Shown: piece after piece, positions 39,734-48,185 of the stretch | Position numbering within the stretch: the stretch's first letter is position 1 | Layout of the letters: each line of letters opens with the position of its first letter | NCBI GenBank assembly: GCA_902779395.1 | Contig: CACZBK010000004.1 | Span: 24,043-88,042, forward strand | Length of the DNA: 64,000 bases | Origin: an uncultured Lachnospiraceae bacterium | GTDB lineage: Bacteria > Bacillota > Clostridia > Lachnospirales > Lachnospiraceae | Reading direction: 5' to 3' | Program-made: the position numbers and the translations under genes | Notes under the pieces: model-generated | Told to the model about the DNA's origin: nothing | Databases searched by the model: none | What the model saw: only the letters and a program-made list of their open reading frames with translations

Positions 39734-40798
39734 TTAATACTCCATTGCTTTTTCTTCGCCGTTAAGGACTCTTAAAGCGCCCTGTGCAAGAGCCAGAAGC
39801 TCATCCTCACCCGGATATACCGTGATGGGTGCTATCCAGGCTACTTTCTCCTTAAAAGCGTCTATTACATATTTTGAATAAGCGATACCGCCGGTAAAGA
39901 TGATCTGGTCAACCTTACCCTCGAGTACTGCTGCCTGTGAACCAATATTTTTGCAGATCTGGTAGATGAATGCATCATAGACTTCCTTAGCCTTTGCATC
40001 ACCCTGCTCTATCATCTTCTCAACGTCACGTGCATCGTTGGTTCCAAGATATGCATTGAAACCGCCGTTGCCTACCAGCATCTTATACACGGTCTTCTCA
40101 TCATATTTACCGGAGAAGCAGAGCTTTACAAGTGCACCTGCGGGCACTGCGCCGGAACGCTCGGGTGAGAATGCTCCGTCACCGTCAAGAGCGTTGAATA
40201 CGTCAACTATACGGCCGTTTAAATGAGCACCTACAGATACGCCGCCGCCCATATGTACTACGATCAGGCGGAGCTCGTTATAAGGCCTGCCGCATTCCTT
40301 TGCATAGCGCTTTGCCACTGCTTTCTGGTTAAGAGCGTGGAAAACACTGGTACGGGGAAGCTCGGGATTGCCTGAATATCTGGCCAGAGGCTGAAGTTCA
40401 TCAACAACCACGGGATCAACGATGAATGAAGGGATGCCTACGGAATCGGCTATCTCTCTCGCGAGTATACCGCCCAGATTAGAAGCATGCTGTCCCTGCT
40501 TTCCTATAATAAGATCATGAAGCAGTGCATCGGATACGGGATAGGTACCGCCGGGGATGGGCTTTAACATACCGCCGCGGCCTACCACTGCGCTCAGTTC
40601 TTCTACCTTAACACCCTTCTCATTAAGGAAATCCATTATCATCTTCTTGCGGAAATCCTTCTGATCCACTATGGATGCATACTTTGCTATCTCCTCGGTG
40701 GAGTGACGGAGAGTCTCTTCAAACAAAAGCTTCTCATCCTCGAAAACACCTATCTTTGTGGATGTGGATCCGGGATTGATTATAAGTAATTTAGCCAT
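39734..40798 (-). CDS. buk: Butyrate kinase
   Basis: It converts butyryl phosphate + ADP to butyrate + ATP, the last step of butyrate fermentation. The 354 residues belong to the acetokinase/ASKHA superfamily: N-terminal phosphate loop [32 protein letters not shown] typical of Buk rather than Ack[12 protein letters not shown], and [13 protein letters not shown]. It is 12 bases downstream of ptb. Confidence 0.97.
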   Translation of the reverse strand: MAKLLIINPGSTSTKIGVFEDEKLLFEETLRHSTEEIAKYASIVDQKDFRKKMIMDFLNEKGVKVEELSAVVGRGGMLKPIPGGTYPVSDALLHDLIIGKQGQHASNLGGILAREIADSVGIPSFIVDPVVVDELQPLARYSGNPELPRTSVFHALNQKAVAKRYAKECGRPYNELRLIVVHMGGGVSVGAHLNGRIVDVFNALDGDGAFSPERSGAVPAGALVKLCFSGKYDEKTVYKMLVGNGGFNAYLGTNDARDVEKMIEQGDAKAKEVYDAFIYQICKNIGSQAAVLEGKVDQIIFTGGIAYSKYVIDAFKEKVAWIAPITVYPGEDELLALAQGALRVLNGEEKAMEY

Positions 40799-40810
40799 CT
40801 TTATCTCCTT

Positions 40811-41728
40811 TCAGGCATTCTTAAGATGCTCTGCTACTATAGCACCCAGTACAAGTGAATTGATCTTTACTTCCTTTGAATCGGAACGTGAAGTGAGTAT
40901 AACGGGCGCCTTGGTACCTGTTAAGATATTACCGTTCTTGCACTCAACCAGATGAGTAAGGGTCTTGTAAACAAGGTTTCCTGCATGGATATCCGGGAAG
41001 AGGATCACATCGGCATCACCGGCGATCTTTCTGCCTGAAGCTCCTTTGTGGCTTGCTGCTTCCTTATCAATGGCTATATCCAGTGAAAGAGGACCGTCTA
41101 CGATGCAGCCGGTGATCTTTCCTTCAGCGTTCATCTTAGTAAGCTCATCTGCCTCAACAGTAGCGGGCATCTTGGGATTAACCACCTCTACTGCGGCAAC
41201 GGGAGCTACCTTGGGGCACTCAAGTCCGCAGGCATGGGCGATATCCACGGTATTGGCAATGATGGCAGCCTTTTCCTCAAGTGTGGGATAAGGGATAAAT
41301 GCCACGTCGCTTAAAAACAAAAGCCCCTCTCTGTTCTTCATTTCGAAAACGCAGACATGAGAGAGAACCTTATCTGTACGGAGTCCTACTTCTTTATTTA
41401 ATACGCTCTTTAAAAAGCTCTTTGTATCTATAAGTCCCTTCATATACATATCGGCAGACCCGTTATGTACAAGCTCAACAGCCTTTGTAGCCGCCTCGAT
41501 ATCGTCCTTTACGTCAACCACTTCAAAGTTGCCAAGATCTATACCCAGCTCCTTAGCGATGGGCTCCATCTTATCCTTATCGCCAACCAGTATGGCATCG
41601 GCTATACCGCGCACACGTGCTTCTTCGACTGCCTCTAAAACAGGTGCGTCCTGGGCAACAGCAACTGAAACCTTCTTACGGCTTACACTTGATACTTTTG
41701 ATAACAGATCGTCAAAACTCTTACTCAT
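40811..41728 (-). CDS. ptb: Phosphate butyryltransferase
   Basis: It converts butyryl-CoA + Pi to butyryl phosphate + CoA. The 305 residues match the PTA/PTB family: RGIADAILVGDKDKM, MKGLIDTKSFLKSVLN, VDGPLSLDIAIDKEAA, and LFPDIHAGNLVYKTLTHL. It is the first gene of a co-directional run ptb-buk-secA-prfB. GGAG lies before the ATG. The leader holds a stable hairpin. Confidence 0.96.
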   Translation of the reverse strand: MSKSFDDLLSKVSSVSRKKVSVAVAQDAPVLEAVEEARVRGIADAILVGDKDKMEPIAKELGIDLGNFEVVDVKDDIEAATKAVELVHNGSADMYMKGLIDTKSFLKSVLNKEVGLRTDKVLSHVCVFEMKNREGLLFLSDVAFIPYPTLEEKAAIIANTVDIAHACGLECPKVAPVAAVEVVNPKMPATVEADELTKMNAEGKITGCIVDGPLSLDIAIDKEAASHKGASGRKIAGDADVILFPDIHAGNLVYKTLTHLVECKNGNILTGTKAPVILTSRSDSKEVKINSLVLGAIVAEHLKNA

Positions 41729-41760
41729 CTCTCATGTCTCCTTACTCTTTGGATTACTGT

Positions 41761-41789
41761 TTAAGTGCGCCCCCCGGCGCACACCTTAA
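41761..41789 (-). promoter_or_regulatory. Hairpin at the predicted 5' end of the ptb-buk-secA mRNA
   Basis: GTGCGCC-GGGG-GGCGCAC is a perfect 7-bp GC stem, with flanking TTAAG and CTTAA that can extend it. The predicted transcription start falls at about 41789, so the hairpin would be the first thing in the mRNA. It lies 32 bases before the ptb ATG. Confidence 0.55.
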
Positions 41790-41795
41790 GGCACT

Positions 41796-41824
41796 ATTTT
41801 ATTACAAACGCCTGTGAAAATCAA
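41796..41824 (-). promoter_or_regulatory. Promoter of the ptb-buk-secA-prfB run
   Basis: TTGATT (41824-41819), 17 bases, TAAAAT (41801-41796). No other clear promoter was seen between here and secA. Confidence 0.65.
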
Positions 41825-41883
41825 GTATACGGAAAATCCCGCATTTTCAGGCATCTGAGGGTTCTTTTACACTCTGCGGCAGC

Positions 41884-43080
41884 CTAATATATGCCACCTA
41901 TCCCCGTATCCTTGTCTAAAGTACCGGTATTATACAATATCAGTACTTCCTTAATATCCTCATGACTGTTCACAAACTTTGAGACGCCGCCCTTATGATA
42001 ACGGGTATCAAAGATATAAAGCGTACGGTAATGATTTAAAAGAAAAGGCACCAGGCAGTTGGCGTAACTGTCCTTGACCAGGGCCATCGCTCCGGCATCC
42101 TTAGCTACAGCCTCATTTGTAATGGTAATGAAGCCGTGCTGGTTACTTAAAAAGTAGGAATACTTGTCTCTTTTGTCCAGATATTCCGGATCATACGGCG
42201 TATCCGTAACAACGCCGCTGTCGGCATATTCTACCTTAAGATCCCACGAAGGGTGGCTGTATGAAACTATCTCATCGGGCATGAAATGATCATCATTTAT
42301 CTTTGAATATATACTGCCGTAGAAGTCCGTAGATACAACCGTTTTTTCAAATTCTTCCAGAGGAGTTGCTTCCAGGCCCAGGGACTTGCAGATGGCTGTA
42401 TAACCTATGTAAGCTCCGTAGGTGGTCCAGTGATGGTCGGTGCGGTAATAAAGCTCTGCTTCATCCGAAGCCGCCGCCTCCAGAAGCTGCGTTACGGGAT
42501 ATATCCTGTTGGCCTTTTCCGGCATGGCATTAAGTATATCTGTTATAGTTTCCTGCTCATCGGCTGCCGGCATAGCGCCTGTCTTGACTCCATCACGGGC
42601 TTTCCACAGTTCCAGACGCGCATGCGGCGAACCTGCCGGCAATTTATCGGAATACATGCTGGTTGCAGTGGGCATCAGCATAATGCTCACCCTGGCGTTC
42701 TCCACATTATCGGTCAGCTTTGAAAACTGCTCTATGTCTTTTTCAACATTCACCGGCTCCTCATACGAATTGATAAGCCTGTCCTCACACAGATATACTC
42801 CGTTTATCTCCCTGCGCCCGCTTATACGCTCCGTGGAATTGATGAGCTTAAGCAGTTCGTCTCTTTTAGGAAAATGGTCGGAAAGATAATCTTTGATGCC
42901 TTCCGTGTAACGGCCGCTCGTAAGGCCTGTGACACTGAATTCCGGCCACTTTGCCAGGCTCCTGTTCTCACTCTCGGAAAAATCTTTCCCGGGCGTGAGG
43001 AAGAAAGCCATGCTGAAGACTGCCAGCAGGGCGGCTGTCAGATATACACATATCCTTTTGCTTATGTTTTCCTTCTTCAT
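41884..43080 (-). CDS. DHHW-family (AlgX/AlgJ-like) protein, polymer O-acylation partner
   Basis: This 398-residue protein has an N-terminal signal anchor (VYLTAALLAVFSMAFFLTPG). The rest is extracytoplasmic, with the family motif YYRTDHHWTTYGAYIGY, ENRSLAKWPEF and VKDSYANCLVPFLLNHY. DHHW proteins pair with MBOAT acyltransferases, and the SGNH-like domain is thought to place acetyl groups on exported polysaccharide. It is directly downstream of the MBOAT gene. The acceptor polymer is unknown. Confidence 0.88.
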   Translation of the reverse strand: MKKENISKRICVYLTAALLAVFSMAFFLTPGKDFSESENRSLAKWPEFSVTGLTSGRYTEGIKDYLSDHFPKRDELLKLINSTERISGRREINGVYLCEDRLINSYEEPVNVEKDIEQFSKLTDNVENARVSIMLMPTATSMYSDKLPAGSPHARLELWKARDGVKTGAMPAADEQETITDILNAMPEKANRIYPVTQLLEAAASDEAELYYRTDHHWTTYGAYIGYTAICKSLGLEATPLEEFEKTVVSTDFYGSIYSKINDDHFMPDEIVSYSHPSWDLKVEYADSGVVTDTPYDPEYLDKRDKYSYFLSNQHGFITITNEAVAKDAGAMALVKDSYANCLVPFLLNHYRTLYIFDTRYHKGGVSKFVNSHEDIKEVLILYNTGTLDKDTGIGGIY

Positions 43081-43139
43081 AAACCCATCACACCGGACAG
43101 GGCCGGTCCTCTTATGTATTTTTTTGCCCGGCCTCTGTC

Positions 43140-44552
43140 TTAAAACCTGAAATACAAGAACGGACTGTATGAGTCACGTACCATGCAGGCTACGCTTAAC
43201 AGAAACAGCGCTATCATCACCAATACTCCGCAAAGCTCTATCAGCTTTTTGCGGTATGCATTATGCGAAGCCGAAAGCTTCTTCTTAACAGCCGGATATA
43301 CCGGGAAAGCAAGTATTATCGCCGCCAGCAAAAACGGCGCGTAGTTTCCGGCATACCATATAAGATCCGATCCGTAAAAAGCATTATCCTTAAGGCATAC
43401 CAGCTGCGGGAAATACGCAGCAAGCTCACCCAGGTCATCAAAGGTGAATATACCGAAGCCCACCACTACTATCACTATCGCATAAAGATGCTGCAAAAGC
43501 TTAGGCAGCTTCTTAAGGCCGCTGCCCCAGATATATTTTTCCAGTGTGAGCAGTATGCCGTGATAAAGTCCCCAGAGGACAAAATTCCAGGAAGCCCCAT
43601 GCCAGAGCCCGGTAAGGAACCAGACTATGAACATATTACGCAGGTGCTTCGGAACGCTCACCCTGTTGCCTCCCAAAGGGATATATACGTAATCGCGGAA
43701 CCAGCTCGATAACGATATATGCCATCTGCGCCAGAAATCCGTGATGGATGTGGCTGCAAGGGGATAATTGAAATTCTCCGGGAAATGAAAGCCCAGCATC
43801 TCACCAAGACCAATGGCCATATCGCTGTATGCGCTGAAATCGAAATACAGCTGCAGCGTAAATGCAAGTATGCCAAGCCACGCCGTCACAGCCGAAATAC
43901 CCTGCGCGTTCCTTATGGTCTCCCATAAAGAACCGCATTCATCTGCGATCAGAAGCTTTCTGAAAAGCCCCAGCAGGAAACGGTAAAAACCGTTAACAAA
44001 ACCGCTTTCATCTACCCTTCGCTTCTTAAGCTCCTCCTGCACGGAAGTGAAACGCACTATGGGACCTGCTATCAGCTGCGGAAACATGCATACATAAGTA
44101 AGATAATCAAAGTAATTATGTTCCGCCTTTATGCGGCCTTTATAAACATCTATTGAATAACTGACAGTCTGAAACGTATAGAAACTTATGCCTATCGGAA
44201 GGGCTATCCCCGGGAGCTTAACATCCAGGGGCGTCAGTGAATTCCATATCCCCACGGCAAAATCTGCATATTTAAAAAATGCCAGCAGGCCCAGATTTAT
44301 GAAAAGAGAGATACCCAGTGCAAGGCGTTTCTTTGCTTTTGAGCCTTCGAACTTCTCCTGCAGCCAGCCGTCTGTATAATCGACCAGGGACGATAACAGC
44401 ATGAGCAGTATATATACCGGCTCTCCCCAGGCATAAAAAACAAGACTGAAAAAAAGCAGGACATAATTTTTTGCCCTGCCCGGTATAAGATAATAAAGTA
44501 TCAAAAATACCGGTAAAAAGAAAAATACAAATGCCGTACTCGAAAATACCAT
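43140..44552 (-). CDS. MBOAT-family O-acyltransferase (AlgI/DltB-like)
   Basis: This 470-residue membrane protein has about ten hydrophobic segments. Conserved parts are FFVFYAWGEPVYI-like LVFYAWGEP, FYTFQTVSYSIDVY, FPQLIAGPIVRF, FWRRWHISLSSWFRDYVYIP and the catalytic His in LTGLWHGASWNFVLWGLYHG. It is thought to pass acyl groups from acyl-CoA across the membrane. It is flanked by the DUF4358 lipoprotein and the DHHW protein in one operon. Confidence 0.94.
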   Translation of the reverse strand: MVFSSTAFVFFFLPVFLILYYLIPGRAKNYVLLFFSLVFYAWGEPVYILLMLLSSLVDYTDGWLQEKFEGSKAKKRLALGISLFINLGLLAFFKYADFAVGIWNSLTPLDVKLPGIALPIGISFYTFQTVSYSIDVYKGRIKAEHNYFDYLTYVCMFPQLIAGPIVRFTSVQEELKKRRVDESGFVNGFYRFLLGLFRKLLIADECGSLWETIRNAQGISAVTAWLGILAFTLQLYFDFSAYSDMAIGLGEMLGFHFPENFNYPLAATSITDFWRRWHISLSSWFRDYVYIPLGGNRVSVPKHLRNMFIVWFLTGLWHGASWNFVLWGLYHGILLTLEKYIWGSGLKKLPKLLQHLYAIVIVVVGFGIFTFDDLGELAAYFPQLVCLKDNAFYGSDLIWYAGNYAPFLLAAIILAFPVYPAVKKKLSASHNAYRKKLIELCGVLVMIALFLLSVACMVRDSYSPFLYFRF

Positions 44553-44565
44553 CTTATATCTGCTT

Positions 44566-45108
44566 TCAGATGTTATCCTTTATGATCGTCTCAATATCAT
44601 CGGCTTCGGCACTTATAAGAAGATACACATAATTTCCGCTGCTCACCACCCTGCCGGCTTTCATAAACGCAGCCTGCTCAGGCATATAATCCAGCATTTC
44701 GGGAGATGTAAGCTGTGAAAGAATCGCATTAAGCTTATCCTCTACCTCTGCAACATATGCCTGATCCTTAGTCTTTATGATGAAGATACGGTCAGCATGG
44801 AGTTCATCCCCCTCCGCACATACATATCCTTCAAGCTTATCCGCCTCAAGACCGTAATTATTTAGGATCCAGTCATCATCTCCAAGATAAAGATCCGGCA
44901 GCGTTACCGCACTGCTGATCTTTGCATAGATATCCGCAGGCAAAAGCGCCTTCCCGGTATCCGCCGTACTGCCGCCATCCTGCTGTGCGGTATCCGTTAC
45001 CGTCTGTGCAGCAGCCGGTGCCGGATCGGGAGTCTTAGGTGTTTCATTTGTACATGCGCCAAGTGTCAGAGCTGATAATATGGTTAATAATACTATTTTC
45101 TTCTTCAT
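44566..45108 (-). CDS. DUF4358-type lipoprotein
   Basis: This 180-residue lipoprotein has lipobox LTLGAC (Cys19), a Pro/Ala/Thr-rich linker (about 20-55), then a compact domain (ILNNYGLEADKLEGYVCAEG, ADRIFIIKTKDQAYVAEVE). That domain matches the DUF4358 proteins found beside MBOAT/SGNH genes in Firmicutes. The family function is not known; the context suggests a role in polymer O-acylation at the cell surface. It starts 26 bases after the SGNH gene. Confidence 0.8.
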   Translation of the reverse strand: MKKKIVLLTILSALTLGACTNETPKTPDPAPAAAQTVTDTAQQDGGSTADTGKALLPADIYAKISSAVTLPDLYLGDDDWILNNYGLEADKLEGYVCAEGDELHADRIFIIKTKDQAYVAEVEDKLNAILSQLTSPEMLDYMPEQAAFMKAGRVVSSGNYVYLLISAEADDIETIIKDNI

Positions 45109-45134
45109 TTTCTATATGATCTCCTATTAATGAT

Positions 45135-46145
45135 TTAATGAGTACCCGGTCCGAATCCCAGGCGGTCGGCTGCATAAGCCTTAAGTATCTGTACCCAAAC
45201 CTGATAGGCCAGCTGGTTCTCATGCAGTTCGTTGTCGCTGCAGTATTTTTCCAGAAGATTACCGGCCCCATCCGAAAGGGTATCGGCGATATCTATATAG
45301 CCGTAACCACGCTCTGCAGCGATCTTTGCCGCACCTTCGTTAAATATCGCCAGATTGGAATTATTCAAAGCCCCCTTACTTTTATCTTTCATGGTATAGG
45401 TCGCACTTAAGATATTAACATCTATCCCCGGAGCGCCGGCCTGTATCTTTTCGATCAGAAGAGGATACATGTTCAGGGCATCATCGATCCCCAGCGCCAC
45501 GTCATTTATACCAAAAAACAAAAACATCCTTTCCGCTCCCATCATGGGGATGGATTCCCACAGGGGATACTGCTGTCCCTGATACAGAGGATGTATGCTC
45601 TTTTCGCTCACTTCCCAGAAGGCATTGTGCAGTGAGTATGAACCCGATGCCAGGAATTTAAAATTCTTAAGCATTTCATCATCACTCTTGGCACAATAGT
45701 TTTTAAAGCCAAGAAGGACAGAATCACCGGTAAATACGGTATTTCTGTAAAACTCTTTTATCTGTGCCATCTGCTCGTCGGTATAAACTGCCGTATCAAG
45801 CGTCTTGATATCATAATAGCTTACCCCGGCAGCAGAGGAGACATTTATATTTACTGCAGGATCCGGTGTTTTCTGTGTATCGCTTCCGGCTGTATCTTCA
45901 CCTGCCGTAACGGCAGTCTTCGGTGCAGGAGCTGTTTTGGGCGTGGGAGCCGGGGTTGCGGTGGGTCCTACATGCTGCAGCTGACCGCTTTTTTCCACAT
46001 CAAAGGCAAACACTCCTGCCTGCGGCTGAAGCTCCTTAACCACTTCAGTCTCAGTATCTTTACCTGTTTTATTTTTTGAACAGGCGCTCAGCGCGCCGGC
46101 AAGGGTTAATATCATCGCTGCCCTTATCAGCTTTTTGCGTACCAT
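45135..46145 (-). CDS. SGNH/GDSL-type hydrolase lipoprotein
   Basis: This 336-residue lipoprotein has lipobox AGALSAC, then a Pro/Thr/Ala-rich linker (TATPAPTPKTAPAPKT). The SGNH domain starts near 125: block I FTGDSVLLGF with the catalytic Ser, a block III-like FFGINDVALGID with Asn, and DNELHENQLAYQ with the Asp/His pair. It is an esterase or acyltransferase, probably acting on O-acyl groups of a surface polymer. It is the first gene of the SGNH-DUF4358-MBOAT-DHHW operon. Confidence 0.88.
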   Translation of the reverse strand: MVRKKLIRAAMILTLAGALSACSKNKTGKDTETEVVKELQPQAGVFAFDVEKSGQLQHVGPTATPAPTPKTAPAPKTAVTAGEDTAGSDTQKTPDPAVNINVSSAAGVSYYDIKTLDTAVYTDEQMAQIKEFYRNTVFTGDSVLLGFKNYCAKSDDEMLKNFKFLASGSYSLHNAFWEVSEKSIHPLYQGQQYPLWESIPMMGAERMFLFFGINDVALGIDDALNMYPLLIEKIQAGAPGIDVNILSATYTMKDKSKGALNNSNLAIFNEGAAKIAAERGYGYIDIADTLSDGAGNLLEKYCSDNELHENQLAYQVWVQILKAYAADRLGFGPGTH

Positions 46146-46192
46146 TTTCCAGAACCTCTCCGGCTTTTTATAAGCATATCAAAACCTCAGCG

Positions 46193-46233
46193 TACCAGAT
46201 ATTGTCCGATATCCGACAGATTATACCAGATAT
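46193..46233. promoter_or_regulatory. Direct repeats and palindrome over the O-acylation operon promoter
   Basis: TACCAGATAT occurs at 46193-46202 and 46224-46233, exactly 31 bases (three helical turns) apart. Between them is an imperfect palindrome, TGTC-c-GATATC-c-GACA. One repeat covers the -10 region, the other lies downstream of the predicted start. This looks like an operator arrangement. Confidence 0.45.
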
Positions 46234-46248
46234 GCCCGGCAACGTCAA
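46220..46248 (-). promoter_or_regulatory. Strong promoter of the O-acylation operon
   Basis: TTGACG (46248-46243), 17 bases, extended TGG-TATAAT (46225-46220). This is the closest match to consensus in the window. The leader is about 68 bases. Confidence 0.8.
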
Positions 46249-46261
46249 TTTATAACAAAGA

Positions 46262-46840
46262 TCAATAATGCCTTACCACTTCAAAGCGCTGCAGGCTGCA
46301 TCCATCCTCATCAGGTCTTAATCCGGCTTTCTGTTTTGCTATCGAAAGCTGCTGCTTTACAGTATCCACTCCGTCCAGATTAGGAAGCAGCAGACCACGC
46401 TTATAACCCTTGGTGACTATCACGCCGTATCTTTTAACATCCAGCTGGTCCGGGGAATCAATATTCTCCGTATCGCCAAGTACATCCACGCTTATCTCGA
46501 GCTTATCAAGCTCAGAAACCTCGATCGGCTCAAAACGCGGGTCCCTGGTAGAGGCGCTGATGGCATTCTCTATTATCTCATCCGCAAGTGTGGCATAAAC
46601 CGGACCTATGGTCCCGATACAGCCTCTGAGCATCCCCAGCTCATGGACTGACACAAAAGCTCCTGCGCGCCTGCCTCTTAATCCCTCTTCGGCAGCTGTC
46701 TTATCACTCTCTTCAGAAAGAAGCTCTTCTCTTACCTCTTCCCAGCTGATACGCCTGCCTTCACGTATACAGGCCTCGAGAGACTTCCGTGCAAGACGGA
46801 CATATATGTCGTTATGGATGCTTTCTTTCTTCATTTTCAT
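46262..46840 (-). CDS. AMMECR1-family protein (AmmeMemoRadiSam system protein A)
   Basis: This 192-residue protein matches AMMECR1: LARKSLEACIREGRRISWEE, the hallmark MLRGCIGTIGPVYATL (LRGCIG), RDPRFEPIEVSELDKLEISVDVLG, and KGYKRGLLLPNLDGVDTVKQQL. The family is thought to work with Memo and a radical SAM enzyme in an uncharacterised modification. Here only Memo is adjacent, 7 bases upstream; no radical SAM gene lies in the window. Confidence 0.93.
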   Translation of the reverse strand: MKMKKESIHNDIYVRLARKSLEACIREGRRISWEEVREELLSEESDKTAAEEGLRGRRAGAFVSVHELGMLRGCIGTIGPVYATLADEIIENAISASTRDPRFEPIEVSELDKLEISVDVLGDTENIDSPDQLDVKRYGVIVTKGYKRGLLLPNLDGVDTVKQQLSIAKQKAGLRPDEDGCSLQRFEVVRHY

Positions 46841-46847
46841 TCTCCCG

Positions 46848-47675
46848 TCATTCTTCCCGCACTTTATATGTACATATCCCGTAGCCTACGCCGGTCACAT
46901 CCTGGTGTGAAAGACAGCGCGTCTTAAGAGAACAGCCATCAAGCGCTCCCGCCATCATGACAAAAGAACGGTGACCGCATTCCGCAGCCTGTTCAAGAAA
47001 GTCTTCATTAAAGTCCAGCAGTTCATCAAAAGCGGCCGTCCCCATGACCTCCATTATCCTCTCATCATATACCGGTCCCATCGGATCGAAACCATATGGT
47101 CCGTCCTCCTTAAGCTTATGCGACAGGTCTCCGCTTGCCACAAAAACTGTCCGGCGGACGTTTCTGAACGCAGTATCGGCGATCACCTTTCCCAGCCGGA
47201 AATGCGTTTCCAGATCAAAGCCCGACAGTCCTATCCTGACCAGCCTGAAATCCGTATATTTCTTAAGGATAAAATACAGCGGGACCATAGTACCGTGATC
47301 CAGCTGCGGATCCCTTTCACCTTTCGTGCCTGCATGCAGAGAGTTTTTCTGTGCAGCTTTTTCTAAAGCCTCAACAAATTCGCTGTCATATTCCACTTCC
47401 GCCCTGACCTGCGGAGCACCGAAACGGGCCATGCTGCCGTACGCCCTGCTCCCGGGCGATATGTGAAAATAATCATTATAGAGTATGCTGTGCGGCGATG
47501 AGAGCACTATGGTATCAGGCTTAAGCTCTGCGATAAGATCAGCCGCTTCTTCATAAGCCCTTGTGGTCTCTTCGATCACCTTTTCGCCCCCTCTTCCCAC
47601 CTCGGGTATTATCAGGGGCGGATGAGGCACCATAACACCTCCGACTATGCCGTAGTTAAGCTCCCGGTCCATCAA
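46848..47675 (-). CDS. Memo-family protein (AmmeMemoRadiSam system protein B)
   Basis: This 275-residue protein of the LigB/Memo (class III extradiol dioxygenase-like) fold has candidate metal ligands in MVPHPPLIIPEVG, VLSSPHSILYNDYF, LDHGTMVPLYF, and FVASGDLSHKLKEDGPYG. The reaction is unknown; some Memo proteins bind copper or iron. Its ATG overlaps the purE stop by 4 bases (ATGA), indicating coupled translation with a purine gene. Confidence 0.88.
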   Translation of the reverse strand: MMDRELNYGIVGGVMVPHPPLIIPEVGRGGEKVIEETTRAYEEAADLIAELKPDTIVLSSPHSILYNDYFHISPGSRAYGSMARFGAPQVRAEVEYDSEFVEALEKAAQKNSLHAGTKGERDPQLDHGTMVPLYFILKKYTDFRLVRIGLSGFDLETHFRLGKVIADTAFRNVRRTVFVASGDLSHKLKEDGPYGFDPMGPVYDERIMEVMGTAAFDELLDFNEDFLEQAAECGHRSFVMMAGALDGCSLKTRCLSHQDVTGVGYGICTYKVREE

Positions 47676-48172
47676 TACTCCTTATATCCTGCTTCTGCAA
47701 GATGTGCATCTTTCTGCTCAACAGCCTTCTTCATCTTTTCACTGTAGGCCCTGAGCTTATCAAGAAGCTCCGCATCTGAAGTTGCCAGTATCTTTGCAGC
47801 GAGAAGGCCCGCATTTGTACCGCCGTTTATTGCCACAGTGGCTACAGGTATACCCGAAGGCATCTGCACTATGGAATAAAGCGAATCCCTGCCGCCAAGC
47901 GAAGTGGTATGCATAGGTATGCCTATTACCGGCATAGGGAAAATAGCAGCACACATGCCCGGCAGATGAGCGGCCATGCCCGCTCCCGCGATCACTACCT
48001 TTACTCCCCGCTCTTCCGCAGTCTTTGCGTATTCAAAAAAGATATCCGGTTCCCTGTGTGCCGAGATTATCCTAATCTCAAAGCTTATTCCCAGTTCTTC
48101 TAATACCTCTGCGGCTTTTTTCATTACGGGCATATCGGAATCGCTGCCCATTACAATTGATACAAGTGCCAT
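47672..48172 (-). CDS. purE: N5-carboxyaminoimidazole ribonucleotide mutase
   Basis: This purine-biosynthesis enzyme moves the carboxyl group from N5 to C4 of CAIR. The start was chosen at ATG 48172 (MALVSIVMGSDSDMPVM), with GGAGGATC upstream, giving 166 residues. Motifs are GSDSDMPVMKKA, SAHREPD, GAGMAAHLPGMCA and LGGRDSLYSIVQMPSG. It overlaps the Memo gene by 4 bases. No purK is visible. Confidence 0.96.
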   Translation of the reverse strand: MALVSIVMGSDSDMPVMKKAAEVLEELGISFEIRIISAHREPDIFFEYAKTAEERGVKVVIAGAGMAAHLPGMCAAIFPMPVIGIPMHTTSLGGRDSLYSIVQMPSGIPVATVAINGGTNAGLLAAKILATSDAELLDKLRAYSEKMKKAVEQKDAHLAEAGYKEY

Positions 48173-48185
48173 TTTTTGATCCTCC

